Assembly: GCF_900078395.1 (NCBI RefSeq)
Contig: NZ_FKLA01000009.1
Location: 1,750,614-1,814,613, forward strand
From: Anaerotruncus rubiinfantis
GTDB lineage: Bacteria; Bacillota; Clostridia; Oscillospirales; Ruminococcaceae
Reading direction: 5' to 3'
Length of the DNA: 64,000 nucleotides
In this document: positions 35,604-44,550 of the stretch, in pieces
Position numbering within the stretch: the first letter of the stretch is position 1
How the letters are laid out: every line of letters starts with the position of its first letter
The notes under the pieces: generated by a model
Told to the model about the DNA's origin: nothing
What the model saw: only the letters and a program-made list of their open reading frames with translations
Databases searched by the model: none
Position numbers and translations under genes: made by a program

Positions 35604-36859
35604 AAATAAGTTTTTCCAAGCTGTTTGACAACAAACGGTTTTTGATGTTTTTTTCCCTGGCTCTGGCAATTATCGCCTGGCTCATCACCGTTACGGCGAT
35701 CAATCCGAACACGCGCGATGAAATCGACGGAATTGAGGTCAACATCGCGGAAGCCCCCACCACCGTGGCCATTTTGGAACCGCTCAACCTGAACATTGTG
35801 GAAGGCGCTTTTGCCACTGTTTCGGCAGTGGTCGAAGGGCCGCGGTATATCGTGGGCGGTTTGTCGGGATCGGATATCGATGTGGTGGCCGAGCTTTCCG
35901 GCATCAGCAGTTATGGCACCTACGACGTGAAGCTTTCCGGAAGCGACAAGTTCGGCAAGGGTTTCACCGTGCTGGAGATAAAGCCAAAAACCATCCAAAT
36001 CCGGGTTGACCGCAAAGCAACCAAAAAATTCTCGATCTCCTCGGATATTGAAGGACTGAAGGTGCCGGATGGATATATCCGTTCGGATGTGGTTGTGAGC
36101 CCGAAGGAGGTCACGATCACCGGTCCGGAGGCGGATGTCAATCGGATTGATAAATGTGTGGCGGCAGCGGTCTTTGACGAGCCGCTGACCGCGAACCGGA
36201 CGGTTAAGAGTGATATCATGCTTTACGACAGTGAGGGAAACGAGATCGATAAATCTCTGCTGACGATGGACCCGGTGTCGGTGGATATTACTGTTCCAGT
36301 GCTCAAGAAGAAGAACCTGCCGGTTAAGTTTGAGTACCTCTATCTGCCGAAGGGTATGCCGCGGGACCCGCTCGATTATACCCTTTCGGAGGGGTCCATC
36401 GAGGTTGCCGGGCCGGCAAATATGGTTGATCTCTATGAGGATCTCAATATCGGCTATGTCGATTTCAGCGAGATCACCAAGGATAAGGTCTTTGTATTCC
36501 CGGTGGAATTGCCGAGCGGCTTTATCAATCTGGAGGACGTTACCCGCATCAGCCTCTCGTTTGACACGGAGAATATGGTGACCGGAGATTTTGCGGTGAC
36601 CAACATCAAAGCGACTAATGTTCCGGTCAACTATGAAGTCACAGTTGAAACGCCGCGAATCACCGGCGTTCATATGATCGGCGAAGCGGAGATTATGGAG
36701 ACGCTCACCTCTGACGACCTGGTCGCGGAGGTCGACATCTCCGACCGCGAGATTACGCCGGGACCATATAACCTCCCGGTGCGCATTTCGGCTCCAAGCA
36801 AGGGGATTGTCTGGGCCACCGGTGAGTATACCGCGGTTGTGACCATCAAGGAAAAATAA
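35600..36859 (+). CDS. cdaR: YbbR-domain regulator of the c-di-AMP synthase
   Basis: 419 residues. One N-terminal helix (FLMFFSLALAIIAWLITVTA) and then about four repeats of the YbbR fold facing outside, with repeated segments such as PKEVTITGPEADVNRIDK and EGSIEVAGPANMVDL. CdaR modulates CdaA. The ATG overlaps the cdaA stop (ATGA), so the two are coupled. Confidence 0.93.
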   Translation: MKISFSKLFDNKRFLMFFSLALAIIAWLITVTAINPNTRDEIDGIEVNIAEAPTTVAILEPLNLNIVEGAFATVSAVVEGPRYIVGGLSGSDIDVVAELSGISSYGTYDVKLSGSDKFGKGFTVLEIKPKTIQIRVDRKATKKFSISSDIEGLKVPDGYIRSDVVVSPKEVTITGPEADVNRIDKCVAAAVFDEPLTANRTVKSDIMLYDSEGNEIDKSLLTMDPVSVDITVPVLKKKNLPVKFEYLYLPKGMPRDPLDYTLSEGSIEVAGPANMVDLYEDLNIGYVDFSEITKDKVFVFPVELPSGFINLEDVTRISLSFDTENMVTGDFAVTNIKATNVPVNYEVTVETPRITGVHMIGEAEIMETLTSDDLVAEVDISDREITPGPYNLPVRISAPSKGIVWATGEYTAVVTIKEK

Positions 36860-36869
36860 ACGCAGATAC

Positions 36870-36907
36870 CGGGGGCGTCCGAAACTTTGGACGCCCCCGA
36901 TTTATTT
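36870..36907 (+). terminator. Rho-independent terminator after cdaR
   Basis: 11-base GC-rich arms (36870-36880 and 36889-36899) around GAAACTTT, followed by ATTTATTT. Confidence 0.85.
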
Positions 36908-36921
36908 GGAGGGGAAGATCA

Positions 36922-38520
36922 ATGGCAGTCATCATAAGCGGAATTGTCACCGGCCTTACCGAAGACCCATCCGCCGCAATCGTCAAAGCCCGTAAGCGAC
37001 TGGGAATACAGGAGAGCGATGTCAAGGAAAGCTGTATCGTCAAAACATCGCTTGACGCGCGCAAACAAAGTGATATCCATTTTGTCCATTCGGTCGCGCT
37101 CACGCTTTATGCGGATGAGGCGAAAGTGTCCGCGCGCGCGGCGGATAAACAGGTCGCCCTGCGTGAAGAGCAGCCGCTCGAAGTTACGGTGGGGAATCGA
37201 CCGCTGCCGCACCGGCCGGTGATAGCCGGGTTTGGTCCGGCCGGAATGTTCGCTGGTCTGCTGCTCGCACGGTACGGATACCGCCCGCTGATTCTCGAAC
37301 GTGGAGATGAAATCAGCCGCCGGGTGCAGGCGGTCGAAACTTTCTGGGCAACCGGGAAGCTCGATCCGGACACGAATGTGCAGTTTGGGGAAGGCGGTGC
37401 CGGAACCTTCTCAGACGGCAAGCTCACCACCCGTATCGGCGACCCGAAATGCTCCTGGGTGGTGCGGGAATTTGTTCGGTTCGGCGCGCCGCCCGAGATT
37501 TTGCAGAAGGCAAAGCCGCACATCGGCACCGACCGCCTGCGGGAGGTCGTCGGGCGCATCCGGTCGGAAATCCTTTCACTCGGCGGGGAAATCCGCTTTC
37601 GTACGCCGCTCACTGGGCTGCGGGTGCGAAATGGCTCGGTTACGGCAGCGCTCACGCCGGAGGGGGAAATTCCCACCGGGATTGTGATCCTTGCAACCGG
37701 ACACAGCGCGCGGGATACTTTCCGGATGCTTTATGAAAACGGCTTTGCCATGGAGCCGAAGCCGTTTTCGGTCGGTGTGCGGGTTGAACACCTGCAAAGC
37801 GAGATCGACCGTGGTCTGTATGGAAAGCTCGCCGGCCATCCGGTATTGCCGGTGGGAGAATACCAGCTTTCGCACCGCAGGAACGGGCGCGGCGTTTATA
37901 CCTTCTGTATGTGTCCAGGTGGCGTGGTGGTGCCCGCCGCATCGGAAACGGGCATGGCCGTGACCAATGGGATGAGTTATTTTGCACGCGATGGGAAAAA
38001 CGCAAACGCGGCGGTCGCGGTCGCGGTCACACCGGGTGATTACGGTCGCGGCGCGCTCGACGGCGTGTGTTTCCAGCAGGAACTGGAACGCCGGGCATTT
38101 CAGGCGGCCGGGGGAGGCTACCGCGCGCCGGCGCAGGACGCGGCACATTTTTTGAACAGCAAACCGGGCCTTACAATCGGGCGGGTACAGCCGACCTATG
38201 CGCGCGGCGTGGAGCCTTGCGATTTTTCGGATCTTTTTCCCGGATTTGTGACGGAAATGCTGCGGCTCGGACTTCAAAACTTTAACGCCAAGCTGCCAGG
38301 TTTTGCCGCGCCGGATACGCTGCTCACCGGTGTGGAAACACGGACCTCCTCACCAGTGCGGATCTTGCGGGGGGAGGACTGCCAGTCACTGTCCGCAAAA
38401 GGGCTTTATCCCTGTGCAGAGGGCGCCGGATATGCGGGCGGTATCATGAGCGCGGCAGTGGACGGACTGCGGGTGTCGCAGGCGGTCATTGCGCAAGCGG
38501 CGCCTGCGGCAGGGGAATAA
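36922..38520 (+). CDS. FAD-dependent oxidoreductase (COG2509 type)
   Basis: 532 residues. A small N-terminal domain of about 85 residues precedes the FAD-binding motif VIAGFGPAGMFAGLLLARYG. FGEGGAGTFSDGKLTTR and the C-terminal GLYPCAEGAGYAGGIMSAA motif are typical of the uncharacterised FAD-dependent dehydrogenase family found across Firmicutes. The substrate is unknown. RBS GGAGGGGAA. Confidence 0.88.
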   Translation: MAVIISGIVTGLTEDPSAAIVKARKRLGIQESDVKESCIVKTSLDARKQSDIHFVHSVALTLYADEAKVSARAADKQVALREEQPLEVTVGNRPLPHRPVIAGFGPAGMFAGLLLARYGYRPLILERGDEISRRVQAVETFWATGKLDPDTNVQFGEGGAGTFSDGKLTTRIGDPKCSWVVREFVRFGAPPEILQKAKPHIGTDRLREVVGRIRSEILSLGGEIRFRTPLTGLRVRNGSVTAALTPEGEIPTGIVILATGHSARDTFRMLYENGFAMEPKPFSVGVRVEHLQSEIDRGLYGKLAGHPVLPVGEYQLSHRRNGRGVYTFCMCPGGVVVPAASETGMAVTNGMSYFARDGKNANAAVAVAVTPGDYGRGALDGVCFQQELERRAFQAAGGGYRAPAQDAAHFLNSKPGLTIGRVQPTYARGVEPCDFSDLFPGFVTEMLRLGLQNFNAKLPGFAAPDTLLTGVETRTSSPVRILRGEDCQSLSAKGLYPCAEGAGYAGGIMSAAVDGLRVSQAVIAQAAPAAGE

Positions 38521-38591
38521 ACGATCTGCCCGTGTAGCGTGGGACTGGTCGGCGGCATAAGATGGAATATCTTCGTCTGAGGAGGTATGCC

Positions 38592-39293
38592 ATGAAAATC
38601 GGGGTAGCGCTATCCGGAAGCGGACCGGGCGCGCAGGCCGCTTATGCCTTTGCCGACGAGCTGATGCGGTGCTCGGTCAAAATCGATCTCTTATCGGTGA
38701 CTTCGCTCGCAGCAGTTTCCTGCATGTTGTGGGCCAAAGGCCTGGAACCGGAGGAAATTCACGAGTTGATGACCCTGTTGGAAGCCTCCCACACGCCAGC
38801 ATGCGGGCTGCGGCAGATAGAAAAGATGGGGGTATTTTCTCCGGGAGCGGGTTGCCCGCTCGCGGTGAATTCGGCGGATATCGCGACTGGCGTCACAGTG
38901 ATCCATACCGACCAGTTCCATTCAGACGCGTGGAATCTGAAAACCTGTCCGCTCGCGGGCAACGAACGGGCGGCATTGATAGCGGCGGTCAGCCCATATC
39001 GGGACTCCCCGCCGCTGGAACTGGACGGGATGCGGCTCTGTGATTTTTCTGTGCGGTATGGGTGCCCTTTTTTCCCCCTTCGGATGAACGCGGCGGAAAA
39101 AATCCTTTCCGTTTCGTTTGCGGGGGGAGCGTCACCCGCGCAAATTGCTTCCAGCAGCCTTGCTTCGCTGACCGGGAAGAACGCAGATCTGCACTATACG
39201 GTGCATCTTGATGATCCAGAGGACCCCGCGGGGCAGATTCGGAACTTTGTACAGGAAAATATCGTGCAGATCTACCATAAGATGTTGTTTTGA
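38592..39293 (+). CDS. Degenerate patatin-like protein
   Basis: 233 residues from ATG at 38592 (GAGGAGG upstream). The start KIGVALSGSGPGAQAAYAFADEL resembles the patatin oxyanion-hole region. The nucleophile elbow, normally GTSAG, reads VTSLAA, so the serine may remain but the flanking glycines are lost. The second catalytic motif (DGG/DGA) reads CDFSVRYG. It is probably not an active lipase as written. Possible roles are a lipid-binding or structural remnant; uncertain. Confidence 0.5.
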   Translation: MKIGVALSGSGPGAQAAYAFADELMRCSVKIDLLSVTSLAAVSCMLWAKGLEPEEIHELMTLLEASHTPACGLRQIEKMGVFSPGAGCPLAVNSADIATGVTVIHTDQFHSDAWNLKTCPLAGNERAALIAAVSPYRDSPPLELDGMRLCDFSVRYGCPFFPLRMNAAEKILSVSFAGGASPAQIASSSLASLTGKNADLHYTVHLDDPEDPAGQIRNFVQENIVQIYHKMLF

Positions 39294-39297
39294 GCGA

Positions 39298-39322
39298 ATC
39301 CCGGTTTCATTTGAACCGGGAT
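39298..39322 (+). terminator. Weak stem-loop after the patatin-like gene
   Basis: 9-base arms ATCCCGGTT and AACCGGGAT around TCATTTG. There is no T-run, so termination is uncertain. Confidence 0.4.
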
Positions 39323-39324
39323 CC

Positions 39325-39353
39325 TTGCTATTTAAGGGGTATACTGGTATAAT
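39325..39353 (+). promoter_or_regulatory. SigA promoter with extended -10 for the RNA methyltransferase gene
   Basis: TTGCTA (39325-39330), 17 bases, TG-G-TATAAT (39345-39353). Confidence 0.65.
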
Positions 39354-39398
39354 ATGACTATATATTGAGTGGAATATGTGAGAGGAATTGGAAAATAG

Positions 39399-40565
39399 AT
39401 GGATCAGATATATCGGATTTGCTGCCCCTGTCTGTTTGGACTGGAAAGCGTGCTCTCGTTTGAAGTAAAGAAAATCGGCGGGGAAAACGTGGAGGTCACT
39501 GACGGGCGGGTATTTTTTGATGGGGATCTTCAGATGGTCGCGAAGGCGAACCTTTGGCTGCGCACGGCGGAACGTGTTGGGATCGTCATGGGGCGATTCA
39601 AGGCGGAAACCTTTACAGAGCTTTTTGATCGTACTGCAGAGCTTCCGTGGGAACATTTCATTGGAGAGGACGACCAGTTTCCGGTAAAAGGTTCGTCGCT
39701 GAATTCAAAACTTCACAGTGTCCCGGACTGCCAGCGCATTATCAAACGGGCGGTTGTGCGGAGATTTGAATCGGTCTATAAGCGTGCCGTTTTTGCGGAA
39801 ACCGGCACGGCCTATCAGGTTCAGTTCACCATTCATAAGGATATGGTTACACTGCTGCTTGATACGTCCGGCGCTGGCCTGCACAAGCGCGGTTACCGTG
39901 CAAATGCGAATGAAGCGCCAATCAAGGAAACGCTCGCGGCGGGAATTGTGGATTTTGCCCGCGTGCGCGGGGATTCCACGGTATATGACCCGATGTGCGG
40001 GTCCGGTACGCTGGTGATCGAGGCGGCTCTTAAGGCGCTGAATATCGCGCCGGGGATTCGGCGGCGTTTCGCGGCTCAGAATTGGGCCTGCTTTGCAAAT
40101 GGGATTTTCAGCGATCTTCGCAAGGCGGCGGCCGCTGAAGTGCGCAGAGATGCACAATTTTTGGCTTTTGCTTCGGACAATGATTCGCAGTCGGTCAAGC
40201 TCACTCAAGAGAACGCGGTCAAAGCGGGTGTGGCATCGCGCATCAAGGTGTACGAGGGAGACGTGGCGGATTTTCAGACGCGGCGTCCGGGACATGGGGG
40301 CATTGTTCTGACAAATCCGCCGTATGGCGAACGGCTGCTCGACGCCTCCGAAGCGCAGGAAATCTGCCGGATGCTGGGCACGGCTTTTCCACCGGAGGAG
40401 GGGATGAGCTATTACATCATCAGCCCGGACGAGGACTTTGAAGCACAATTCGGTCGACCGGCTGTGCGCCGCCGCAAGCTTTATAATGGCATGATCAAGT
40501 GCCAGCTATTTATGTACTTTGAAAAGCCATCAAAGCCACAAGAAAGAGATATCCCCCAAAATTAA
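39399..40565 (+). CDS. THUMP-domain class I SAM RNA methyltransferase (RlmL/YpsC type)
   Basis: 388 residues. N-terminal ferredoxin-like/THUMP region (CCPCLFGLESVLSFEVKKIG, then FPVKGSSLNSKLHSVPDCQR). The SAM-binding motif is DPMCGSGTLVIEAAL, and the catalytic TNPPYGERL motif is diagnostic for N2-guanine or similar RNA methyltransferases. It should methylate 23S rRNA or a related RNA; the exact base is not predicted. Monocistronic. Confidence 0.93.
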   Translation: MDQIYRICCPCLFGLESVLSFEVKKIGGENVEVTDGRVFFDGDLQMVAKANLWLRTAERVGIVMGRFKAETFTELFDRTAELPWEHFIGEDDQFPVKGSSLNSKLHSVPDCQRIIKRAVVRRFESVYKRAVFAETGTAYQVQFTIHKDMVTLLLDTSGAGLHKRGYRANANEAPIKETLAAGIVDFARVRGDSTVYDPMCGSGTLVIEAALKALNIAPGIRRRFAAQNWACFANGIFSDLRKAAAAEVRRDAQFLAFASDNDSQSVKLTQENAVKAGVASRIKVYEGDVADFQTRRPGHGGIVLTNPPYGERLLDASEAQEICRMLGTAFPPEEGMSYYIISPDEDFEAQFGRPAVRRRKLYNGMIKCQLFMYFEKPSKPQERDIPQN

Positions 40566-40653
40566 ATTTTGGAAGCGCTCTATCGGGCTTCATTTTATCC
40601 GAAATTCGTGCGTAATTGCTAAATAATCTAAAAATGATTGGCTATTATTGGTC

Positions 40654-40682
40654 TTGTCAAGCAGATAGAAAGTCTATATAAT
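40654..40682 (+). promoter_or_regulatory. SigA promoter of the GntR regulator gene
   Basis: TTGTCA (40654-40659), 17 bases, consensus TATAAT (40677-40682). The operator at 40680-40701 overlaps the -10, so autorepression is likely. Confidence 0.75.
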
Positions 40683-40701
40683 ATCTGATATACCAGATAT
40701 T
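40680..40701. promoter_or_regulatory. Candidate GntR operator at the regulator's own promoter
   Basis: Inverted repeat AATATCTG-N6-CAGATATT. Its core TGATATACCA reads TGGTATATCA on the other strand. The minus-strand 14-mer TGGTATATCAGATA is identical to that of the operator at 41443. Confidence 0.7.
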
Positions 40702-40740
40702 AGTTTTCGTTTCGCAAATTAGAAACATCGAAAGGAGATT

Positions 40741-41415
40741 TTGAATAGGGTGATCAAACAGGAGAAAGAGATCGTTGAAAGCCTGCCCATTCGAGATCAA
40801 GTCGCAGATATTATCCGCCAGATGATTATCAATGGAGAACTAAAAGCGGGACAGAAAATCAGTGAGCGGCAAATCAGCAAGATGCTGAATATTAGTACGA
40901 CTCCGGTAAAAGAGGCATTTCGGGCCTTGCAAACAGAAAAACTGATTGTTTGCGTTCCACGAAAAGGTTCTTTTATTTCCGAACATTCCAGAGAAAATTT
41001 AAAAGAGGTCACCTATATCAGGAGTGCTATTGACGGTGTTTCCGCCTATTTTGCCGCTATCTATGCGACTGAAAATCAAAAACGTATGATGCGCGAATTG
41101 CTGGAACAGGCCCGTGCTATTATTGAGGAAAGAGGAGACGCCGAAGAGCTTTCCAATATCAATGAACGTTTTCACAGTGTCTTGCGCGAAAGTTCGAACA
41201 ACACCTATCTTTGTAATATGGCAAACAGCTTTCTGCAAATTGATAGCTCTATGCGAAAGGTTGTCAATGTCACTGACTATGAACAGCTGTTGAATCGGCA
41301 ATTGCAGCATGAAGAGATCCTCAAAGCGGTTGAGACGGGGGACAGTGCGGAAGCAGAGAGGAGGATGGTCCATCATATCCGGGATACTTCGAAACATCTC
41401 TTTTGGGTAGAATAA
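40741..41415 (+). CDS. GntR-family transcriptional regulator (FadR/FCD subfamily)
   Basis: 224 residues from a TTG start with AAAGGAG upstream. N-terminal winged HTH (IRDQVADIIRQMIINGELKA, SERQISKMLNISTTPVKEAF) and an all-helical FCD effector domain with NERFHSVLRESSNN and a final HHIRDTSKHL, giving the metal/acid-binding histidines usual in the family. It sits directly upstream of the TRAP operon on the same strand. Matching operators lie at both promoters, so it probably represses itself and the operon until a carboxylate ligand appears. Confidence 0.92.
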   Translation: MNRVIKQEKEIVESLPIRDQVADIIRQMIINGELKAGQKISERQISKMLNISTTPVKEAFRALQTEKLIVCVPRKGSFISEHSRENLKEVTYIRSAIDGVSAYFAAIYATENQKRMMRELLEQARAIIEERGDAEELSNINERFHSVLRESSNNTYLCNMANSFLQIDSSMRKVVNVTDYEQLLNRQLQHEEILKAVETGDSAEAERRMVHHIRDTSKHLFWVE

Positions 41416-41441
41416 AATTCTATCCTATTCTTTTCCATCAA

Positions 41442-41470
41442 TTGGTATATCAGATACCAGTTTATAGAAT
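41442..41470 (+). promoter_or_regulatory. Promoter of the TRAP catabolic operon
   Basis: TTGGTA (41442-41447), 17 bases, TAGAAT (41465-41470). The GntR operator overlaps the -35 and spacer. Confidence 0.55.
41443..41459. promoter_or_regulatory. Candidate GntR operator at the TRAP operon promoter
   Basis: TGGTATATCAGATACCA is an inverted repeat TGGTAT-N5-ATACCA. It shares the 14-base core with the site at 40680-40701. Confidence 0.7.
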
Positions 41471-41530
41471 TATGTATTCACTATGCGTCAGTTTTACAAC
41501 CACCCACCCAAAAACAAAGGAGTGACTTCA

Positions 41531-42073
41531 ATGAAAGTATGGAAATGGTTAGATGAGCATTTAGAAGAGACAATCGTTGCGGGATTTCTGGCTGGCGTTG
41601 CGCTTCTAATGGGCATTCAGGTCATATTGCGTTATGTATTCCTGAATGGCCTTTCCTGGAGCGAAGTCATTGCCCGTTATTTTTTGGTGATGATGGGATT
41701 TTTGAGTCTTGGATATAGCATACGGCATCGTTCCTCCATCAGGATCGACATGCTGATCAATATTCTTCCCAAACCTTTCCGCAGAGCGTGCGGAGTGGTG
41801 GTTTGGTTTATCACATTTTTCGTTTTGCTGATTCTATTTCACACGGCGGTGACGACAACGGTTTTTTATGAAGCGCATGGCCGTATTATTGCCGGTACGA
41901 ATATTCCGGTCTATATCATTTATATCATCGGGCCGGTCATTGGTCTCGGCCTTGGGCTTTTCCGTCTATTTCAAGTTACGGTTTTAGATTTTATCAGCTG
42001 GAGAAAAAACAGGACCGGCGAGGATCGCCCTCTAAATATTCCAACCAATGAGAAAGAAGGCGTTCTCAAATGA
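41531..42073 (+). CDS. TRAP transporter small permease (DctQ)
   Basis: 180 residues from ATG at 41531 (CAAAGGAGTG upstream). Four helices, with the DctQ-like GIQVILRYVFLNGLSWSEVI segment near 40 and SIRHRSSIRIDMLI near 75. Together with the DctM and DctP genes that follow it makes a sodium- or proton-driven uptake system for an organic acid. It overlaps dctM by 4 bases. Confidence 0.92.
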   Translation: MKVWKWLDEHLEETIVAGFLAGVALLMGIQVILRYVFLNGLSWSEVIARYFLVMMGFLSLGYSIRHRSSIRIDMLINILPKPFRRACGVVVWFITFFVLLILFHTAVTTTVFYEAHGRIIAGTNIPVYIIYIIGPVIGLGLGLFRLFQVTVLDFISWRKNRTGEDRPLNIPTNEKEGVLK

Positions 42074-43362
42074 ATGCAGCAGTATTTTTCATTCTGTTTC
42101 TGGTGCTTTTGGCAATTGGTACGCCGATGTCTTTTACTTTTTGTGGTCTGGCGCTGTTGCCGAATCTTCTGAATTCCAATTTCCAATTTGATGCAAATTC
42201 CGTATTGTCCGCTACAGTTGGCGGGCTCAACAGCTTTATCCTTTTAGGGATTCCACTCTTTATGCTTGCAGGTGTCCTCATGGCAAAGGGAGGGATCTCA
42301 GAAAAGCTTTTTGGATTTTTCGCTTATTTTATCGGAAATAAAACAGCGGGATTTCCTGCTACCGTAATCATTACCTGCCTGTTTTTCGGTGCGATTTCCG
42401 GTTCTTCGGCCGCCTCGGTTGCCGCGGTGGGAGCGATGACGATCCCGTTTCTTGTAAAGCTTGGCTATGATAAAGTCTTTTCCACCGCCGTTGTAACAGT
42501 GGCCGGCGGCCTAGGCGTGATCATCCCGCCCAGCATTTCCTATATCATTTTTTCTTCCGTTTCAAACACTTCTCCGGCCAGCCTGTTTATCGCAGGAATT
42601 CTGCCGGGCTGCCTGATCGCCGCAGGACTCATTTGCTATGCATATTATTACTGCAAGCGTAAAGGCGAAGATAAGCAAACGATACAGATGTATTATCAGG
42701 AAATCCGGCAAAAAGGCCTTTGGAAACTCTTCCGGGAAAGTTTTTTCGCCCTTTTGACGCCTGTAATTATCCTGGGAAGTATTTATGGTGGGATTGCATC
42801 TCCCACGGAAGCCGCGGCGATCTCGGTGATCTATGCCTTTGCAGTCAGCTTATTTGCCTATAAGTCCATCCGCTTTCAGGACATTCCGGCACTGTTTGTG
42901 GAGGGCAGCAAAAGTTTCATCAATCTATTTTTTATATTGGGCGCAGCCACAGCGTTTACCCGTGTGGTGACCCTTTCCGGCTACGCAACCGAAATCAGCA
43001 ATTTCATCCTCAGCAGTTATACGGGAAAAGTCGGTATCCTGCTGTTGCTGAACCTGATTATGTTGATATTTGGCGCTGTAATGGACAATATCCCGAATAT
43101 TATGCTGCTCACGCCGGTTCTGCTTCCGGTGGCCACAGGTATTGGCATGGACCCGATCCATTTTGGTATCATAATGACCGCAAATCTGGCGATCGGCATG
43201 GTTACCCCTCCGGTTGGCGTAAACCTGTATGTGGGCAGCGGGATGTCCAATATCCCAATCCTGAAGCTGGCCAAAGCTACCATCCCGTTCTTACTGACCT
43301 TCGTGATATCTTTGTTGGCAATCACTTTTATCCCAGGAATAAGCCTGTGGCTGGTGGGGTAA
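42070..43362 (+). CDS. TRAP transporter large permease (DctM)
   Basis: 430 residues, about twelve helices. Motifs LLGIPLFMLAGVLMAKGG, FFGAISGSSAASVAAVG, GGLGVIIPPSIS and the C-terminal NLAIGMVTPPVGVNLYVG are typical of DctM. The main translocation subunit. Confidence 0.94.
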   Translation: MNAAVFFILFLVLLAIGTPMSFTFCGLALLPNLLNSNFQFDANSVLSATVGGLNSFILLGIPLFMLAGVLMAKGGISEKLFGFFAYFIGNKTAGFPATVIITCLFFGAISGSSAASVAAVGAMTIPFLVKLGYDKVFSTAVVTVAGGLGVIIPPSISYIIFSSVSNTSPASLFIAGILPGCLIAAGLICYAYYYCKRKGEDKQTIQMYYQEIRQKGLWKLFRESFFALLTPVIILGSIYGGIASPTEAAAISVIYAFAVSLFAYKSIRFQDIPALFVEGSKSFINLFFILGAATAFTRVVTLSGYATEISNFILSSYTGKVGILLLLNLIMLIFGAVMDNIPNIMLLTPVLLPVATGIGMDPIHFGIIMTANLAIGMVTPPVGVNLYVGSGMSNIPILKLAKATIPFLLTFVISLLAITFIPGISLWLVG

Positions 43363-43415
43363 TGCCGGTTTGTTGAACATAAGCCTGTTGGCTTATATAA
43401 AAAGGAGGAATGGTC

Positions 43416-44471
43416 ATGAAAACGCAAAAAACCGTATTGGCATTCTTGTTAACGCTCTGTATGATTTTAACACTTGCGGGATGCGCATCTCCCGCACAAC
43501 CGGCGGCATCCAACGGTTCCGCGGCGGCTCCGGCGGAATCGGAAACCTATGAGTGGTCTTTTGGAATGGGCGGCACTGAGGAGACACTGAACTACAAAGG
43601 CGCGGAAAAATTCAAAGAGCTGATAGAAGCACGCAGCGAGGGGCGTGTGAAGGTGAACCTCTACGCAAACTCTTCTCTGGGTTCCACGGCGGAAATGATG
43701 GAAGGGCATATCAATGGGACGATTGCCCTCCTGACCGGTGTAACGAGTATGCTGCCCCCGTATGTTCCCGGATATGCGCTTTTCGATTTGCCCAATGCGT
43801 TTCCAGATATTGAAACTATGCGGGCCTTTCTCACCAGCGATTTTTGTGATCTCCTGAATGAAAAATATGCTGAATCGGGCGGTTTTGTTATGTTGGGGTT
43901 CTGTGACGCCGGATTCCGTCAGCTTACCGCCAATAAACCGATCCATGCGGTTGCGGATATGAAGGGAATAAAGATCCGCACCCAGGAAAACAAATACCAT
44001 CTCGCATACTGGAACGCGCTGGGCGCAAACGCGATTGCAATGGACTGGTCCGAGCTTTATACGAATCTTCAGCAGGGCGTTGTGGACGCGGAAGAAAACC
44101 CTTATATGAACTTTTATGATACAAAGCTCTACGAAGTCCAGAAATACATTATGGAATCCAACCATGTGGGTCACATCATGACCTTCAGCATGAGCACATC
44201 GGTATATAACAGCCTGCCCGCCGATATCCGGAAGATGGTTGACGACTGCATGGCGGAATCGATGGAATACATCGTCGGCCTGTCGGACGCTTCCCTCCAG
44301 GACTATAAGAAAGCCTGTATGGATGAAGGAGTAACGATCATCCCAATGGAGCCTGAAGTGCTTGCCCAGATGCAGGAAATGGCTTCTCCCGTGTACGATA
44401 TGGTGCGCAAAGATATTGGCGATGAAATTGTAGACGAGTTTCTTGCTGCGATTGATAAAGTGAAAAAATAG
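43416..44471 (+). CDS. TRAP transporter substrate-binding lipoprotein (DctP)
   Basis: 351 residues from the ATG at 43416, since AAAGGAGG at 43401 is 7 bases before it and too close to the ATG at 43410. Lipoprotein signal (KTVLAFLLTLCMILTLAGC). The DctP fold shows NLYANSSLGSTAEMMEGHI, GIKIRTQENKYHLAYWNALG and a Y-T-N-L-Q-Q-G-V-V-D-A-E-E-N-P motif. The arginine of the KIRT segment is the usual carboxylate anchor, so the substrate is probably a carboxylic acid. The ligand cannot be named. Confidence 0.92.
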   Translation: MKTQKTVLAFLLTLCMILTLAGCASPAQPAASNGSAAAPAESETYEWSFGMGGTEETLNYKGAEKFKELIEARSEGRVKVNLYANSSLGSTAEMMEGHINGTIALLTGVTSMLPPYVPGYALFDLPNAFPDIETMRAFLTSDFCDLLNEKYAESGGFVMLGFCDAGFRQLTANKPIHAVADMKGIKIRTQENKYHLAYWNALGANAIAMDWSELYTNLQQGVVDAEENPYMNFYDTKLYEVQKYIMESNHVGHIMTFSMSTSVYNSLPADIRKMVDDCMAESMEYIVGLSDASLQDYKKACMDEGVTIIPMEPEVLAQMQEMASPVYDMVRKDIGDEIVDEFLAAIDKVKK

Positions 44472-44476
44472 TTGGT

Positions 44477-44525
44477 ATATTTTTCGGGAGGTGCCGATAT
44501 TTTTCGCCCTCCCGAAAAATATCGG
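44477..44525 (+). promoter_or_regulatory. Pair of mutually exclusive intercistronic stem-loops
   Basis: Segment 44508-44522 can pair with 44477-44491 (15 bp). The overlapping 44513-44525 can instead pair with 44494-44506 (13 bp). Both stems use the same ATATTTTTCG / CGAAAAATAT words. No T-run follows, so it is more likely an RNA stability or switching element than a plain terminator. Confidence 0.6.
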
Positions 44526-44550
44526 GAACTGTTATTAAAGGAGAAGACCA

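Noticed and set aside
40656..40701. CRISPR-like or IS terminal repeats around the TRAP operon
   Set aside because: The repeated words are operator palindromes; no direct repeats, transposase or spacer structure were seen.
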